From assembly GCA_944470555.2 (NCBI GenBank), contig OX104127.1:94140708-94204707 (forward strand): DNA of 64,000 nucleotides. The letters run 5' to 3'. The stretch comes from Heterobilharzia americana (taxonomy: Eukaryota; Platyhelminthes; Trematoda; Strigeidida; Schistosomatidae). The notes under the pieces were generated by a model. It worked only from the letters and a program-made list of their open reading frames with translations. It was not told the origin of the DNA and ran no database searches. A program made the translations under genes and the position numbers. Shown here piece after piece: positions 22,500 to 34,467 of the stretch (the first letter of the stretch is position 1; the number at the start of each line of letters is the position of its first letter).

Positions 22500-23800
22500 T
22501 TCCCAACTCTTTCTTTCTATATTAAACTGCTTATTTGATATAACACGGCGATAAAGCATTATTTACTGGGTGATATTTTGATCAGAATTTATTGTTCATA
22601 TGCATATCACAGTATCCATACGACTTCCTAACATCCTTCAGATAGTCCAACGGTTCTTCATCCTGTAGTAGGTAGTAAACGTAGTAACATTTCTCGAATC
22701 TCTGTAATCGGTGATGAATCATTCCTACTACATCTATTAGATGTTGATTCAATGAACAAAGATTCTGTAACCAGTGTCTCCCTACATCTAGCCACTTCAC
22801 ATTTTAAAATTGTCACCTTATCCCACCCATCCTATAGTGTGATTATGTGTCAGTGCATGCAGAGTGATGGCCGAGTTCTCCCTCAAATTGCTCATATTAA
22901 TAGGGTCTACCATTGTGTATCTCGTCAAGTTTTTATGTTCTGCTATTCTGACTGGCGTCAACCAACTGATTTGACCTACATACTTAACCTCACAATCACT
23001 ACACGGCATTTGATAGATTGGGTTGTTTGCTAATTCACCCTGCTCTATGTTTCAGCCTACCATGTTTCTCTCCGACTGAGTTTGTCGGTTTAAATGCCAT
23101 CGTAATGTCAGGGTTGTTAGGAATTCTACGTAAGATTTCCGGAGTGCCTTCTTTCTACGCCAACTCTACAGAGGATTTGAGTTCCTTCTCAGTCATGTTG
23201 CAATCTCCACTAGCATTAACACTCCTTAGCTTATCAGTCCACATAGATGTTTCAGTTAATTCCGGAGGGTAGTTATTAGGAGTTGGTGTCTCTTCGAATT
23301 GTTTCGTTTCCTTATTTAGGTTTTCTGACTTACTGGTTCAACTGCTAAGCGGATGACTTAAACATTTCATGGAGCTTACTTTGATATATTTGGGGTGAGA
23401 TGATGTGAAATCCGAGTATATATTTGAATGTGTTGGTTTCATCTAGACACTGGTAGCTAAGCTTCAATCTTCTGTCCTCGTGATTTTGTAATCTATCATA
23501 AGTAATTTTCCTTCTTCATTTTCTAATCCATGATTGAATTAGATTGCACCTACTATGGAGTTGATGTGTGGACATGTTTTGAATTTAGCACATATAATGT
23601 GTCATCTACATTTCACCACCATATTTTGGGAGTGATTTGAAATGTTTCTGATGACATCTATTCTCAAATGTCCATAAATATCTGCTACGAAAGGAAATAA
23701 TAATTCTATATATAATAATAATAAAAGTATAATAATTCTGCTATATCAAATAAGCAATGGAATACGGAATTGTACTCTACCTTAGTCCCCAGGTTTCACT
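22500..23800 (-). mobile_element. Penelope-like element, clade 1, with inverted terminal repeats (copy h2)
   Basis: Read on the minus strand. RT remnants at 23,720-23,480 include 'INSIVGAI' and 'EEGKLLMIDYKITRTED'. Then comes the linker, the GIY-YIG start 'PCSDCEVKYVGQ' (about 23,010-22,970) and the tail '...YGYCDMHMNNKF' ending at 22,582. The shared part is about 98% identical to copy h1 and carries the same stops. A 15-nt block occurs at 22,528-22,542 ('tgcttatttgatata') and, inverted, at 23,742-23,756. Beyond it the right end matches the PLE terminal repeat at 8,740-8,880. This inverted terminal layout is known for PLEs. Confidence 0.87.
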
Positions 23801-24059
23801 CTTTTTGTTTCCAACTTTCGTAAACCTTCGTAGGTTTCAAGATGTTCAGTCTCTAGGTATACACTTGATACTGGAGATGATGTCAGTTTATCATTGGAAG
23901 GGATCAAGACACAAATGAAGTCTAATCCTTTGAATTTTACTGAAGTATTTATAACTAAAAGCCTTGAACTCCACTTTTATGTTCAAATAGCTTCAGTTTC
24001 CTATCTTGCCCCATTGGGTATCAGCGTCGCATACTAACCAAACAGATAGCTGCCGAACA

Positions 24060-24425
24060 TACTATATCAACCAGAGGATTCATTAATTAGGGAAGAAAAC
24101 ATGAATATATTCTATAAAAATCAGCTGCAATGACTGTCAACGTAATTATGTTGACTAATCCAGTCATCGAATAGCCCAAAGAATTTATGAACATCGCTTT
24201 GCAGGCAAATGACAATATATCCTTATTGGTATCAATACATGCAGACAAACACAAATTCAATTGTGACAGCATGGAAATAATATAACAAGTTAGCTTAAAA
24301 ACTGGAAGAAACTTCTTGGAAGAATGGTACTCCAATCGACAAATGATGATCAACAGAAATGTGGATGTTGACCAAATATGGTTCGCCCAACTGGAAATCG
24401 GTGGAGCAAATCAATAATGAAACAA
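24060..24425 (+). mobile_element. Penelope-like element endonuclease fragment, clade 1 (copy g)
   Basis: The plus strand around 24,118-24,400 reads in shifting frames 'CNDCQRNYV', 'SSHRIAQRIYEH', then 'HADKHKFNCDSMEII', 'VSLKTGRNFLEEWYSN' and 'INRNVDVDQI', the order of a PLE GIY-YIG domain and C-terminus. The first two stretches lie in a different frame from the rest. No RT is present. Confidence 0.65.
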
Positions 24426-25885
24426 GAGGTCAACAGCATAGGTCAAACAACAATAAAAGTTATAAAGGCCACTTTCTGCTAACATTTTCTTATAAAAATT
24501 CATACAACTTGTTAATGGTCAACTTATATCTGAAGCAAATGCTGATGAAGTCGCTTAACCAGGTTAAGAAATATCAAAGAACAAACCTCAAAGCCTGAAG
24601 GAAAAACAATTTTCAGCCTTTGGTTTGGTGCACAGATATGGCCAAGGAGGAGTACTTCAGTTTACTTAAGTTATAACCGTCACTATGTATGAAGCATCCT
24701 TATGTAGCCATAGTAACCTGAACTTACAAAAACCTACCTTGTCAATAGAATTTGTACCCGTATACTGAGAGTGATATGCTTCACATTTTTATACCTGTTT
24801 TTGTTTTACCACTAACATCCTAACTTTCGTATTTGTATTATATTAACTATTCACATAAAAATTTGACAAATTCATGGGTGATCTGGTTGTTTGAAATCTA
24901 TAACGCCAGTAAATCATATCCTTCAGATAACCTTCGTCTTCTTATTACGCTGTCTGAATGAAAATATATAAGATAAACTTGGTGAAAGTAGGCTCTTAGT
25001 GAATTTCTGTTTTTTATGATGAGTTCATTAGGTAGTATATAAAAACAGAAACAGATGAAGACTGTGTTCCAGATGCTGAAATAAGACCGTTGCACAAGTG
25101 ACTGCGGATTCAGCGTGATTAGCTCAAGAAGAAAAAAGTTAAACTGCTGAACAGATCGATCTAAGGAAGACTAACTGTTAGGAAATTTCAGTAGAATTTT
25201 CCTATTAACCCAGTATTGACAAGTAAACTGAATGAAGGATTACTTTTTGTGTCACTTTTGTGTCCGTCAGTCTAAATTTTTCCATGGAATATGCCAGGTC
25301 AACCGTTGCTTAAGGAATATTACTTTTCGCCCTCTAAAATACACCCCAGTATGATAGAGAAAATGCCTAACAAAGTTTGTATTTAGCTCAGTACTAGCCT
25401 ACGTAGTTCAAACAAAGGATGAAGGTGATGATTATAAACCATTTCCCATCATCTATTGTATTCTAAGCAATTTACCAAAATTATGAATAATGCAAGAACA
25501 AAGACTTTAGAAAAATAGAATGAGCTCATTTTATTTCATGGTCTCTCATTAGCTGCAAACAGCCTACAACTGAAATGAAGTATTAGTATTAGTATTGGTA
25601 TAACACACTTTAAATATGTAGAAATGAATGAAGATTCGAAATCGAAGCAGTGAGTCCAGAATTCACAGGACTAGTAACCACAAATCTTAGTTAAAATCAA
25701 TGGTAATTTAAATATGATGAGACAGAAATTTGTGGTGCTGTGGAGTGGGTGAGGAAAGACAATAAACAAACAGGAACGTAAAAAAAAGGGGTTGTTAAGG
25801 AGCTAGTAAGTTACATGATCAGATACAAAAACTGGAAAACCTTTAAGTGACCGACAGTCAGTAAGTAGTTAGTGAGGAAATCAAG
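24426..25885. other. No recognisable feature
   Basis: AT-rich. Small open frames only. Confidence 0.3.
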
Positions 25886-25889
25886 AAAA

Positions 25890-26610
25890 AGGAAGACTAT
25901 ATACATACATATGCTAAAAATCGTAAACAGTTACTAGGGTAAAGGAAGGTTATTACAGTATCTTTCTCAGTGCATAGGTCAAGTTGAAAATGTCCAGTGG
26001 CGAGAGCTTCCGCAAACCTTAATAAAAATGGCCTTCTTTGTTTATTGATTATCCTGAAAGATTGCAAAACATCTACCTGATGTCCTGTTTCCATCGGGTG
26101 TCAGGTAATTGTTCTGGTAAAAACCTCGCTACCTTTCAGATATAGAGTTCTTGGAATATGCTCATGAAGCCAAGTAGATGCCCTTATTTCCGTCCATCAC
26201 ATCTGCTTGCCAATTCGAGCACAGGTGAACTGACATACACAGTTGGAGTTGACGTGAGATGAGTATTTGTCTAGTTCCGACTGTTATCATATTGCAATGC
26301 AAACTGAGATCATTCTGGCGGCAGGAAAGCTCCTTAGTGCATCTTTTAATCTCCCGCCTATCATTTCAGATGTCTCATCCTCTTTGAATGCTAGATGAAG
26401 GAAAACGGACTTCTTCTGAACAATCTCTCAATAAATTCTTTTTCATGCTTCATGATGAATTTCTTCAGAAATCCATTCTCTATAAAAGTCTTCTCAATGA
26501 TACTGGATTCTTTTTCTTGTTTGTCTTTTGAGCACAGCTTTCTAGTGACTAAACCACGTTTATAGATGACAGACAAATGGACTGGTCAGTACCTTCACTC
26601 CAGTAATTTC
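25890..26610 (-). mobile_element. Penelope-like element, clade 2 (copy e)
   Basis: On the minus strand, 26,580-26,391 reads 'VIYKRGLVTRKL' and 'IENGFLKKFIMKHEKE', the segment after the RT in PLE proteins. It is followed by 'SNCVCQFTCARIGKQ' (GIY-YIG start, near 26,220) and 'LHEHIPRTLYLKG'. Then comes 'METGHQVDVLQSFRIINKQR' with 'FAEALATGHFQLDLCTEK' (26,094-25,930). The 'QFTC' type places it in clade 2. The frame is broken at about 26,390 and 26,250. RTE copy C begins about 110 nt to its right. Confidence 0.86.
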
Positions 26611-26715
26611 TATCTTGTGTTTTCCTGACTCACTGTCTTATTGTTAATCCTCGAATTTCCATCTTTATTCATTTCCACATATTTAAAGTATGTTATGCCA
26701 ATATTAGCTTCGTCT

Positions 26716-29432
26716 AGTTAACTAGTTCACTAGTTACCAGCCGGTCCTCAGCTCAGATAAAGAGGGAAGGTTGGGCATACGGCAAACAACCCTACCCCAA
26801 AAAACCAATCCAACCGCTAAAGAAACTTCAAAGCAAAGACAAAATATAAAAAGTAAAAACAAACTTATTCCTCACTGGAATCAGGGAGACGAGATGACTC
26901 CGGTTGATGAAAGCCTTCGGAAAGCCAATTGGCTGATGTGTCTTCTTTTGATGAAGGGGGAAGTAAACATGGGGACATAGAATATCCGCACAATGTTTGA
27001 AGCTGGTTGTCAATGGTGCTCAGACTGCAAAAGAGATGAGGAGGTATGGCATAGTAGTGCTACGAATCTGAGAAGGTAGACGGAATGGAAGTGGACTCTT
27101 CAAACTCTTAACTGCAGAGTCAATAATCTACTTCATTTGTTTAGACGACAACCACGAGCACAGTGAGGGAGTGGTTTTTATGACGTCCCCCTCCTAAGAA
27201 CATTGAAGGTTCTCACGCAGTGGGAACCATTCTCCTTCGGGACCAGGATCATGACAGCAAGATTCAAATCGAAAGGAAAGAAATTTACAACCATGTAATG
27301 CTAGTATTACGCACCTACAAATAATGCAGATGAAGAGAGGAAGGAGGAATTCTATAGACAACTACAATCAGTAGTAGACAAGACCCCACTCTAGATGGTG
27401 ACATCAAAATTCATTCTAATGGGTGGTGTGACATGAATGCTAGACTGGGAGAGGACAACACAGGAAGGGAACTCATCATGAGTTGAGAGGCACTCAGTGA
27501 AGTGATGAATGAGAATGGAGAACTGTTTGCATACTTATGCGCATTCAACGATTTGGTGATTGGAGGCGGGCTGTGTGCACAAGCACAAGGATATTCACAA
27601 AGCGAAATAGGTTCGATTTCAAGAGACACCAGGACACACTACACTACAAATCCGATCGACTTCATCTCAGTGTGAAGAAAGGGGAGATGCAGCCTACTGG
27701 ACACAAGTTGATGGAGAGGAGCAGATGTAGATTCACAGTACTCACACCACTATCTAGTGCAAGAAACATACCTTCAAAACCAAGTTGTAAGCCTTTACTT
27801 CAAAGAATATGGTGATAGATCAAAGTTCAAGTTCTAGTTTAACACCCAGAACAGAAGCCGAAGGCCGAAACTACAAAAGACGTCTTCACACCAGCTATCA
27901 CCACCACCTGCAACTCGCCCAGAAATACCACCAGCAGCACAGACACACAACTATCAGTCAACACAAACCCTCCGACAAGAGCATGTATGAATTCCTAAAC
28001 CCCATGAAGTTGCTGAAATCCGGGAAAGCAGCAGTGCCAGATGGAATCCCTCCAGAAGCACTGGAAACAGACGCAGAGACAACAACAGACATGCTCACAC
28101 CACTATCGCAGAAGGTATGGAAGTAAGGAAAGGTATCTGTTGATTAATTGGAAGAAGGGCTACCTTGTCGAATTCACGAGGAAGGGAGACCTAATTGTTT
28201 GCAAGAGCAAGAACTGGCACGGAATCATGCTGCAGACCCTGTCCACCCGAAGCAAGTTATCACGCCCATTGTCTTCCTGCAGAGACTCGGAAGTGCTCTG
28301 CATTGAAAACTGTCGTCCGTAAGAGACTGGCTGGTTTCAGGAAGAACAAATCATGTGGGCATCAAGTTGCAACACTACACTACACATCATCATCATCACA
28401 GAACAACAGTCAACTTTCTACCTCACCTCAACTTCATTCACTTTGAAAAGACGATCGACAGCGTCGACCGAGAAGTAATTTGGAGACAGCTGTTTCAACA
28501 CTACGGTTTCAGTGCCACAAACCTTCACCAACATCATTGAACAGCAGCTATATGCTATGTGATGCTGTATGCCAATTAATTCACAACACAATGGAGAGCT
28601 CAGTGATGCCTTTGAAGTGGAAGTGAAGATAGGCAGGAGTAAGACAAGGTTACTGCCTACTATCATCGATGATCTTCCTGATTGTGGTTGACTGGACTGG
28701 ACTGGATGATGCAAGAAAATGTAAGGAGCGAGAAGAGGGTTATGCGCTGGTTGGACCGATGAAAAGATTCTACAAGATTTGGATTTCGCCGTTGATGATG
28801 ATTTGTGTCTAATGTCTTGTCGCACAAACTCGAAGATCTACAGGCGGAAACTAACAAGTTGGCATATGAGGCGAGGCAGTGAAGACGTGACTTGAGGTGA
28901 AGGTAGAGAAGACAGTGGTGATGAAGATGCCCAATCAACAGACCAACAACAAAACAACAGCATCCACAACAGGCACCAATCACCATGAAGGGGAGAAACC
29001 TGAGGGGAGTTGTCTCTTTCACCAACGCAGGCAACATCATCTCAACTACAGGTGGCACAAATGAGGATGTGAATTCCAGGTGAGAAAAGCAAGACAAATC
29101 TTCATTAACCTGAAATCATTTGAAGATCTACTGCACTGCACTCAGCATAAAGAAAGTGATCAGCATTTTCAACAATAATTCAGTCAAATCAGTGCTTCTA
29201 TGTGATTGTTGAGAGACTTGTCGGGGTGTTGCGAAAAGCATTTCCAACAAACTACAGACATGCCTCATCAACAGCTGCCTACGCTGGCTAGATACTGAAG
29301 TTTAGATGGGAGAAATGAGGACTTGTGGGCAGTCGTGGAGCTAGGTTCAAAAGATTGCAGAGAACAGAGTGCGCTGGAGACGTGCTACTGAAGCCGTTTG
29401 TTCTGCTAGGAACCCAATGGACAAATAATAAA
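26716..29432 (+). mobile_element. RTE-type retrotransposon (copy C), both ends present
   Basis: The 5' region (26,716-26,960) matches copies B and D. The endonuclease follows in broken frames, with 'HECxTGRG'-like sequence near 27,430 where GDMNA is expected and 'FNDLVIGG' near 27,545-27,570. About 535 nt between endonuclease and RT is missing, with the joint near 27,895. The RT includes 'SGKAAVPDGIPPEAL' (about 28,020-28,065), 'NWHGIMLQT', 'VDREVIWRQLFQHYGF' and a degraded catalytic region near 28,780-28,800 ('LDFAVDDD' in shifting frame). It ends '...aggaacccaatggac' then TAATAA at about 29,430. There are many stops, so it is inactive. Confidence 0.92.
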
Positions 29433-30100
29433 AGACTATCCTATACAATGATAATTCTACAAGAAATCAGCTAGACATAAACTTAATTCAGGTGGCTCGG
29501 GTGGCAATTCGGAAGCATTGTTTTTCATATTTTCAAATCTCTTGCTGGTCCTTTTAGCAAAATATATTACTGACAAATGTAAACGCATTTAAAAGTCTCG
29601 TGTAGGAGACGCCATAGATTACCCATTTTTGCTTCACTTCATTGTTAAACTTCATGGGGTAAACTAAACCATACTATTCTAAAAAATCTGACTACATATC
29701 GTTTATCATCAGTTTTGAAGAAAATATCCCTTTTCTTTCCAAACCATTAAATTTCATCAAGTTCAGTCACGATGAGTGAAGTTTACTCTTCATTGATGAA
29801 GAATACGATAACAGTGTCATCACCCCTCGTAAGTAAGTGCCAAGGCTAAGTGAAGATTTGTCCAACCAGGCCGCAATTACTTCATAGTCAATGCCTGTTA
29901 AGATGCAATGCGGTTCAAACTCATAACCTTCATATACTAGGGAATGTGTAAACTGGGTGAATGAATAATCACTCAACTAAGATGAAATAAGTTTTTCATT
30001 CAAAATATTTAATTTATCATAAAATTATATTTAAATGAACTTCAGATGTCAAGTTTAAAGAAAAGTCAGAGAAATTTAATTTGATCTTTTTACAAACCAA
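29433..30100. other. No clear feature
   Basis: Spacer. A B-box-like 'ggttatgagtttgaaccgc' lies on the minus strand at about 29,911-29,929, which might be a worn tRNA-like SINE, but the rest does not match. Confidence 0.3.
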
Positions 30101-30133
30101 CTGGTTAGCCAGATAAAGGAAGCATCAAGCTGT

Positions 30134-30691
30134 TTAGAAAAATGAATACTTGTTACCAGTTTCATCAATAAAAATTCTATAGAGGTAAGTTGACCAATTC
30201 CGATCATAATCTACGCAAGACCTTTTGCTCACTTTTAAACTTTTCGACTCAACAAAATAATAATTAACGGTTTGAAAATTATCCATATTATCTCCAAACT
30301 CATGTTGACTGCTTTCCATAAGTGAATGTCTTCTGGATTTAAAATCTGATGTAACTGATTTACAGGGGAAGCGTTTTTGGGAATAGTCCTCTTCACTGAC
30401 TGAAAAATTGGTTACAGAAGTTGATTTATCTTCCAGTGACAAAGCGGCTAGGCTGATTGATGTACTTGATGGACTACAGGGAATTTGGCGAACCATCCCA
30501 TGGGTAAACGGAAATCTTGGAGAATTTAAAGAAATTTGGGAAAGAGGTGGTGAACATTCAGTAACACGTTTCGGCTTGTCAACCTTCACCACTTTACTAG
30601 ACGATCTTCTGTTCATACTGGGATAACTAGAGTGAAGTTTGATTCTCGTTTCGAATTGCCTGGTCCAAACGAAAATAAGAAGTGTATTTTA
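30134..30691 (-). CDS. Candidate exon or gene end, 160-codon Ser-rich frame, unidentified
   Basis: This is the longest minus-strand open frame that belongs to no repeat I recognise. From ATG at 30,616 it runs 160 codons to TAA at 30,134; the frame is open upstream to about 30,692. It is Ser/Lys-rich ('RRSSSKVVKVDKPKR' near the start, 'SRRHSLMESSQ' mid-way) and ends 'YLYRIFIDETGNKYSFF'. An acceptor-like CACTCTAG lies at about 30,625, so it could be a last exon, and AT-rich sequence with ATTAAA follows the stop. No domain recognised. It could be a real host exon or chance. Confidence 0.42.
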
Positions 30692-30884
30692 TAAAATAAA
30701 GTATACAACTGCTGGCTACAAAAATCTAATCGAGTAGTTCTCATCAAGTTATTCGCAAACTACAAGTGGTCATATGGGCATTATGCATGACATATAATAT
30801 TCAAAGGCATGAGCAGCTGAATATCGCTATTTAATCATGAATTTTATTGAAGTTGGTTGACTTCAAAGTAGTTTTTATCACAAA

Positions 30885-31040
30885 AGGACATTAGTTGGAG
30901 AACTAATGAAGAGCTGTGGCACTGGTTAGCTGTTTCATCGTACATTAAGACTCCCCAGCAGTGAATACTTGTGACCTTATGATGGACCTAGTAGAGGACC
31001 ATCAAGTCTCACTACCAGTGGGTAAATCCTGAGAATCCAC
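30885..31040 (-). mobile_element. Sm-alpha-like SINE, 3' part with hammerhead remnant (S3)
   Basis: On the minus strand 'cactgctggggagtc' (about 30,964-30,950) and 'gatgaaacagct' (about 30,940-30,929) correspond to the hammerhead core CUGANGAG...GAAAC. 'ccagtgccacagctcttc' follows as the 3' half. The core has CTGGGGAG, so it should not cleave. The tRNA-like head is not clear. Confidence 0.62.
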
Positions 31041-31859
31041 TGAGTATCATCTTGTTCTCATCCATTACATGGTTCTGGATGTAAAGATTCTGTGAGAATC
31101 ATTCGCCACTTAGGAACACTTTTACACTGTTCACTCTAATAATTGAATTAATGGAGAATTCCTTACTTCGCTTAGAAAGTCTAGCTATGGTCAGTATATA
31201 ATCCTCAGTCTTATCTATTTTTCTATTTGCAGTCACACGAAAATACTGTTTACAGTCTACAGTATACTAAGTCACAAGTTAACACTTTGTTCTTTGACTG
31301 ATAGTACTGAAATATTGCTAAACGTCTTACTTTTCTCTGTACTAGTTTTTGGCAACCGATTCTTGCGAACGTGCCAGTACACTTCATTTCGTAATATTGC
31401 TAAGTGTGTAAAGCCACATAAATTTGCCTGTTTCAACTTTTGGATGCTACTGGTCTATTACAGTGATACATATTACCAACCCCAGTTTATGATCTAACTC
31501 ACTGATTCAAGTTGTTCTTCAGTGGTATGATTCATTTACATTTATGAATAACGACAACAGGTTAGTGTTTTACCCAAATCATATTTACCAGTCAGATCTT
31601 CGTAAGTAGGTGATTTTTTACCGGAAACATATCTATTACTCAGGCTGTAAACATCTTATGAAAATGAATTTATCATTATTACTGTATTCATGCTAACATA
31701 GCACAAAAGCGCTCCCTAGACGTGTTTAATAAGCATGTTTTATATCATATCAAGAACGTTTTTTTGATTAGTCATAGTAGAGAAAGTATTCTAAACTACT
31801 GTATGAATCTAGTGTGTCCTAATTTAGAGTCGATCGCTTTTGTTTAATTATCTCTTCAA
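31041..31859. other. No recognisable feature
   Basis: AT-rich. The 67-codon open frame at 31,294 has no family signature. Confidence 0.3.
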
Positions 31860-32720
31860 AGCAAGAAAAGACCAGGTGGCTGACTAACTGATTTCATTAA
31901 GGCTTTCGACTATATTTTCATTCGAGAATTTCCACAAAGTTAAATGGCTTCATGATTACCAAGAGGATTACTGACTACACATAGGATCGTATTGGAGATG
32001 GGAAACAATAAGTAAAGTTCAATAAAATCTTATCCTCATTACCAGTAGATAGTTATGTAACTCAAGGTGTTATCTAAACCCTCTTTCTTTTCTACTATAT
32101 TTCAGTGAAGTACGATTAGAAAGAGTGTGGTCATTCTTAGTGGACGGAAAAATCTATCTGATCACTTAAATAGTTCAGAACGACTGTTCAAAATTGCTGA
32201 ATACAGTGATTGGTGAATTCTTGTAGCTCACAACCCCAATATGCCATAAGATAGTACCTGATCTAGATTCTCAAGTATCCAGATTCCGTCACAAGGCTTT
32301 TATGAAGTTCAATAAGACTATTTTTAGTTGTAAACCAGATATCTATCAAACCTTATTTCGAATACGAGATATAAGCAGCTAGTCCTCCTTTCAAATATGA
32401 ATCAGTTGCACCACAATGTGTTATGCGTGCAAGGACAAGAAGATGGAAGTGTTTTCAAACTTCTCCTACAAAGTGAGAATAGATCAAGTAGTCTTGGTTG
32501 TATTGTATTCTCTGAGCTGGATTGTTTAAATAGCCTAGCTGCACCTGAGCTACAAATATTCTCCATAGATCAAGTAGACCTGTTTCCCCTGTCTTATCGC
32601 ACACTTTTAGGAGATCTCATCTTGGTATTCTATATCTCCTTAGGTGGTAATTTCTCCTACCTAGCTCTGCCTTCTAGAGCTTTCCACTTGGGAGAATGTC
32701 ACCCCAAAGTTTAAACTCAC
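31860..32720 (+). mobile_element. CR1-clade retrotransposon remnant
   Basis: The best evidence is 32,560-32,640, 'DQVDLFPLSYRTLLGDLILV', the post-RT block of CR1 elements (compare 'LNLFTLSYGRRTGDLVM' at about 54,160). Upstream, 31,885-31,930 and 32,040-32,075 give RT-like scraps ('GFxxGFRLYFHSR', 'DSYVTQGVI'). The frame is broken throughout. The 5' limit is uncertain. Confidence 0.5.
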
Positions 32721-34055
32721 TGTTGACTCGATGCCATTTATAAGTTTGGTTCTTGTGTCGCACTCATGAGCATTAGTAGTCCCTACGGCAACAAGTAGTC
32801 CTAACATTTTACGCTCTTTCTCCAAATCATAAGGATTAATTCAGACCCTGTTCTAAAATCTTTAACTTCTAGAAACTGAAACTGAAGTAAACAAGACCAA
32901 CTTTTTACTCGTACTCTAACATCCCTCTAACTAGACTTTATCAAGCATAAGACTCCTTGAGATCAATAAATTTGGTAAGAGAACAGAAAGAAGAACAAGA
33001 CTTTTATGCAAGAAATTTGAAAGTAGCAGTTAGGAACTTCAGTTCCCCCAATATACATTACTTAACAAGATAAAGCATGTTCCTTTCAATGAATTAAAAT
33101 ATTTAACACTGAGAAGCCAAAAACTTAAGTAGATGCTATTAACTCAATAGTCATAAGGGACTTAACACTTAAATTTAGCTACATACGAAAAATGTGCCAA
33201 AAATTGTTGCACAACACTGATGTAAACCCAAGTCATTTGTATATTCAGTACCAACGACTCATGAAAAAAAGTGTTAATATGTATAAAGAAGCACGAATAA
33301 AAGTAGTGAGATAACTTACTTTTTACAAAATTTTAATTAATCCGTAATTTACTAGATTCTTATCAGAGTACCCGATAAGTGTGCAAACACAACATTCAAG
33401 CAATGAAATAATAAACTGAATTTGCCATCTGAACTATAATCATTCCTGTAAACATTTTCCCTTATTTATATTTATGTCTTTTGTGGTCCAAATCACTCAA
33501 ATACAATAAATTCTGTATCCCCCTATCGTTAGGTCATCATGTGATTTGCATTACCATAAAAATTAGTCAGTTAGTCATGCATATTTATACATATTCACTG
33601 AGACATGGTAAATAAAACTCATAGCGTCATAGTTTATGTAACATGGTTACGTCATTTGGTCTGTTCGTTTAGGCCCTAGTTTAGGTGAGACTGAAGGTCA
33701 GGAAATACAGCCAATTGGTATGCTTTGGTAAGACTTCATCCTACAATATTTCTTATCCATTATATATGAAAGATTTCATTGAAGCACTTATTTCAGTCTT
33801 CTCAACTTAATAAGAACTATGATCAAGATATGACCGGATGGCATCACTAATATTGGGTGTAAGCCATAGCGTGTTTGAAATGATATAATTCCAACTTTTC
33901 TCACGAAAACCTCGTCTAACTTTCTTCAAGGAGATAATGAAAATAAAAACATCAAAAATATATAAATGAATTCAGAAACCTGTACCTAATCTTCCCGTAC
34001 AATCGTCTTTGCCTAGTCTTTGTTTTCTCAAAATATAATTGCTAATCGTTCAGTG
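32721..34055. other. No recognisable feature
   Basis: AT-rich spacer. No repeat or gene recognised. Confidence 0.3.
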
Positions 34056-34412
34056 TAGGACTCTATATCACTTGGTATATGATGCGCTTTGCCGCATTAA
34101 AATGCGAAGTACTCTTGCAAGATTGGCAAGAGCCTGTGCCTGCGCTCATCCTAGGTAGGGAGCCGTTAGAAGTAGTCGAAAAGTTCGTGTATCTGGGTAG
34201 CTGTGTGAGTGCCGGTGGAGGCGTGAGTGAGGGAATTTTCAACAGCATATCGAAAGCTAAAGTGGCAGACGTCAGTGTGGGCCACCTTTAGCCCTGACGT
34301 CACGTTGGTCTGACCATGAAAGGTTGAGTTTACAAAGCCTTGGTGCTAGCGGTCCTACTCTACGCCTGTGAAACCTGGCCTTTCCGTGCTAAGGATTTGC
34401 GACAACTCTGTC
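34056..34412 (+). mobile_element. Second RTE-like LINE family, RT C-terminal fragment
   Basis: The plus strand reads 'ALKCEVLLQDWQEPVPAL', 'VEKFVYLGSCVSAGGGVSEG', and after a frame change 'VYKALVLAVLLYACETWPF' (about 34,330-34,385). These are the YLGS and LLYxCETW blocks of endonuclease-reverse transcriptase LINEs. It differs from copies A-D. The catalytic box and the end of the protein are missing. A reverse SINE follows about 55 nt downstream. Confidence 0.87.
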
Positions 34413-34467
34413 CGGTCATAATTGCTTCATCGTGCCCAAACACGCTGTCATACCTCAGAATTACTCA

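Noticed and set aside
28418..29097. Two long minus-strand open frames (135 and 144 codons)
   Set aside because: They are antisense to RTE copy C, whose RT motifs are on the plus strand.
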